DNA of 6,152 bases from an uncultured bacterium (GTDB lineage Bacteria > Cyanobacteriota > Vampirovibrionia > Gastranaerophilales > Gastranaerophilaceae): NCBI GenBank assembly GCA_900556295.1, contig USOK01000101.1:1-6152 (forward strand). The letters are read 5' to 3'. The notes beneath the pieces are model-generated. The model was not told the DNA's origin. It did not search any database and was given only the letters and a program-made list of their open reading frames with translations. How positions within the stretch are numbered: the stretch's first letter is position 1; each line of letters starts with the position of its first letter. Positions 5,019 through 6,152 of this stretch are shown here, one piece after another. Made by a program: the position numbers and the translations under genes.

Positions 5019-6009
5019 AATGCTCCAGTATTTCAATAACTGGCAACTCATCTTCCCGCATTTTAAGAGAAATCCGTCCCCCGATTGGATAGGTAATAAT
5101 CGGAGTCGAGTGTCCAATATCAAAATTGGCAATTACAGGTAACTCTTTCAAAGCTTCTTTGGTATGAATGATTTGTTCAAGCAAATTTCTGTCAATTTTG
5201 GATTCAGGTTTGAAACGGCCGATAATTAGCGCTTTAACATGTTTAAAATCTGCTTGATGAATCAAAGATTGCAACAGACGGTCGAATAAAACAGCGTTTG
5301 TTTCCTCATCTTCTTCTAAAAACAAAATAGTATTTTCCAAAGACGGCCAAAATTCCGTACCTTGTAATGAACTCAGACAGCGAACATGTCCGCCGACTAA
5401 TTTTCCCTCAAACTCACCCCCGTTTCCTTTGTTAATGACCCAAAAGCCGCTGTTGGGTGTAAAATTACGTTTTTCCTGATCCATAAACCATTCGTCATTG
5501 CTAAACTCTTTGGCCGGGATCACCTGATAAGGATTGTTTTCAAGAAGACACTTTTTGAAATAGTCCAATGTATAATCAAAACCATGAACCATTCCAAAAC
5601 TTGAAAAATGCGGACCTGAATAGGTTACAACATCTGTTTTTGCTGTTATGGCATGGCAAAGGCAAGTAATATCTGAAAATCCACATAAAATTTTAGGGTT
5701 GTTTTTAATAAGAGTATAATCAATTTTATCAATTAACTGATTAGTATTAAATCCGCCAATAGCTGTTAAAATGCCGTCAACGCTTTTATCCGCAAACGCT
5801 TCATGCAAATCTTCAAGTCTTGAAGCAATTGATGATGAAACAAAATCGTCAATTTCATCACAATGTTTGGAATAACTTACCGAAATTCCCATATCTGCAA
5901 AACGTTTTTTCGCAATTTCGCGTGTTTCTTCGGAAATAATTTTGAAACTTCTTGATGGCGCAATAACTCGAATATGAGATCCGGGCTTTAATTTGTTTGG
6001 ATAAATCAT
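5017..6009 (-). CDS. S66-family serine peptidase, MccF-like / LD-carboxypeptidase-like
   Basis: A cytoplasmic 330-residue peptidase without a signal peptide. Family members either trim murein tetrapeptides (LdcA) or, in the MccF branch, cut the amide joining peptide or amino acid to nucleotide and so protect against microcin C-type compounds. The catalytic triad is visible: serine in G-F-S-D-I-T (S112), glutamate in L-F-L-E-E (E232) and histidine in D-I-G-H-S-T-P (H300). The middle N-D-E-W segment, the K-L-V-G-G-H block and G-T-E-F-W-P resemble the longer MccF-like branch more than classical LdcA (about 305 residues). The start is placed at ATG 6009 because AGGAG (complement of 6016-6020) is six bases away. 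A TTG at 6015 would abut the Shine-Dalgarno. It is convergent with the AlaRS-like operon and shares its terminator, so a functional link is plausible but not proven. Murein recycling is the alternative. Confidence 0.88.
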   Translation of the reverse strand: MIYPNKLKPGSHIRVIAPSRSFKIISEETREIAKKRFADMGISVSYSKHCDEIDDFVSSSIASRLEDLHEAFADKSVDGILTAIGGFNTNQLIDKIDYTLIKNNPKILCGFSDITCLCHAITAKTDVVTYSGPHFSSFGMVHGFDYTLDYFKKCLLENNPYQVIPAKEFSNDEWFMDQEKRNFTPNSGFWVINKGNGGEFEGKLVGGHVRCLSSLQGTEFWPSLENTILFLEEDEETNAVLFDRLLQSLIHQADFKHVKALIIGRFKPESKIDRNLLEQIIHTKEALKELPVIANFDIGHSTPIITYPIGGRISLKMREDELPVIEILEH

Positions 6010-6024
6010 CGACAACTCCTAATT

Positions 6025-6053
6025 ATAATAGTTTTTACTTGCTTCTCGTTCAA
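6025..6053 (-). promoter_or_regulatory. Possible promoter of the S66 peptidase gene
   Basis: On the minus strand, TTGAAC (complement of 6048-6053) stands 17 bases from TATTAT (complement of 6025-6030). The start point would fall at or next to the Shine-Dalgarno and give a very short leader, which lowers confidence. A second TTGACT (complement of 6146-6151) near the window edge has only a poor -10 (TTAGAT). Confidence 0.3.
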
Positions 6054-6101
6054 AACTCCAGTAGCCAATATTAAAATAAACTACGATGCCAAAATTTCCA
6101 T

Positions 6102-6152
6102 ATTGACTTATTTTATATTAAAATCTAAGCCGATTTTTTATAGCAAGTCAAT
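6102..6152. repeat. Inverted repeat ATTGACTT ... AAGTCAAT upstream of the S66 gene
   Basis: ATTGACTT (6102-6109) and AAGTCAAT (6145-6152) are perfect inverted copies separated by 35 bases. The right arm touches the end of the window and may extend further. It may be a pair of outward- or inward-facing -35 boxes or a regulator site. Nothing else is recognised in 6054-6152. Confidence 0.3.

Noticed and set aside
6010..6015. TTG at 6015 as start of the S66 peptidase
   Set aside because: It directly abuts the AGGAG site, leaving no spacer, whereas ATG at 6009 has an ideal six-base spacer.
1..6152. CRISPR array, tRNA or rRNA genes
   Set aside because: No regularly spaced repeats, cloverleaf-like segments or rRNA-like blocks were seen on either strand by eye.

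Overview
The window is AT-rich. It has purine-rich Shine-Dalgarno sites (AAAGG, GGAGGGG, AGGAG) 5-8 bases before its starts, sigma-70-type promoters with extended -10 boxes, and a strong intrinsic terminator. Together with an IS3-type transposase resembling those of clostridia and bacilli, this points to a low-GC Gram-positive bacterium (Bacillota). No housekeeping gene fixes the genus, so this is an inference.

Layout. Bases 1-920 hold a decayed IS3-family element whose transposase is frameshifted near 850-855 and cut off before its normal C-terminus. Directly against it, on the minus strand, is an intact radical SAM/SPASM enzyme (931-2187). A 259-base divergent intergenic region follows, with back-to-back promoters, inverted repeats, a roughly 135-base leader with a hairpin, and two overlapping mini-ORFs. 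A tight plus-strand operon starts at 2447: a P-loop kinase-like protein, a HIT-family phosphohydrolase-like protein with a long C-terminal extension, and a short alanyl-tRNA synthetase-like protein without editing or C-Ala domains. The operon ends in a bidirectional hairpin terminator (4984-5018). A convergent minus-strand S66 peptidase of the MccF/LD-carboxypeptidase type (5017-6009) shares this terminator. The last 137 bases are its upstream region.

How the genes may work together. The kinase, HIT and AlaRS-like genes are linked by a 4-base overlap and a 9-base gap, so they almost certainly form one transcript. The radical SAM gene diverges from the same control region and is probably co-regulated. 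Radical SAM/SPASM enzymes modify peptides or small molecules, aaRS paralogs activate amino acids, HIT proteins cleave or form phosphoramidate and phosphoanhydride bonds, and MccF-type peptidases detoxify aminoacyl or peptidyl nucleotides. The best hypothesis for an undescribed system is therefore a pathway that makes or handles an aminoacyl- or peptidyl-nucleotide-like metabolite, with HIT and S66 proteins as processing or self-immunity factors. The family assignments come from visible motifs. The joint pathway is inference, and the S66 gene, being convergent, may be an unrelated neighbour.
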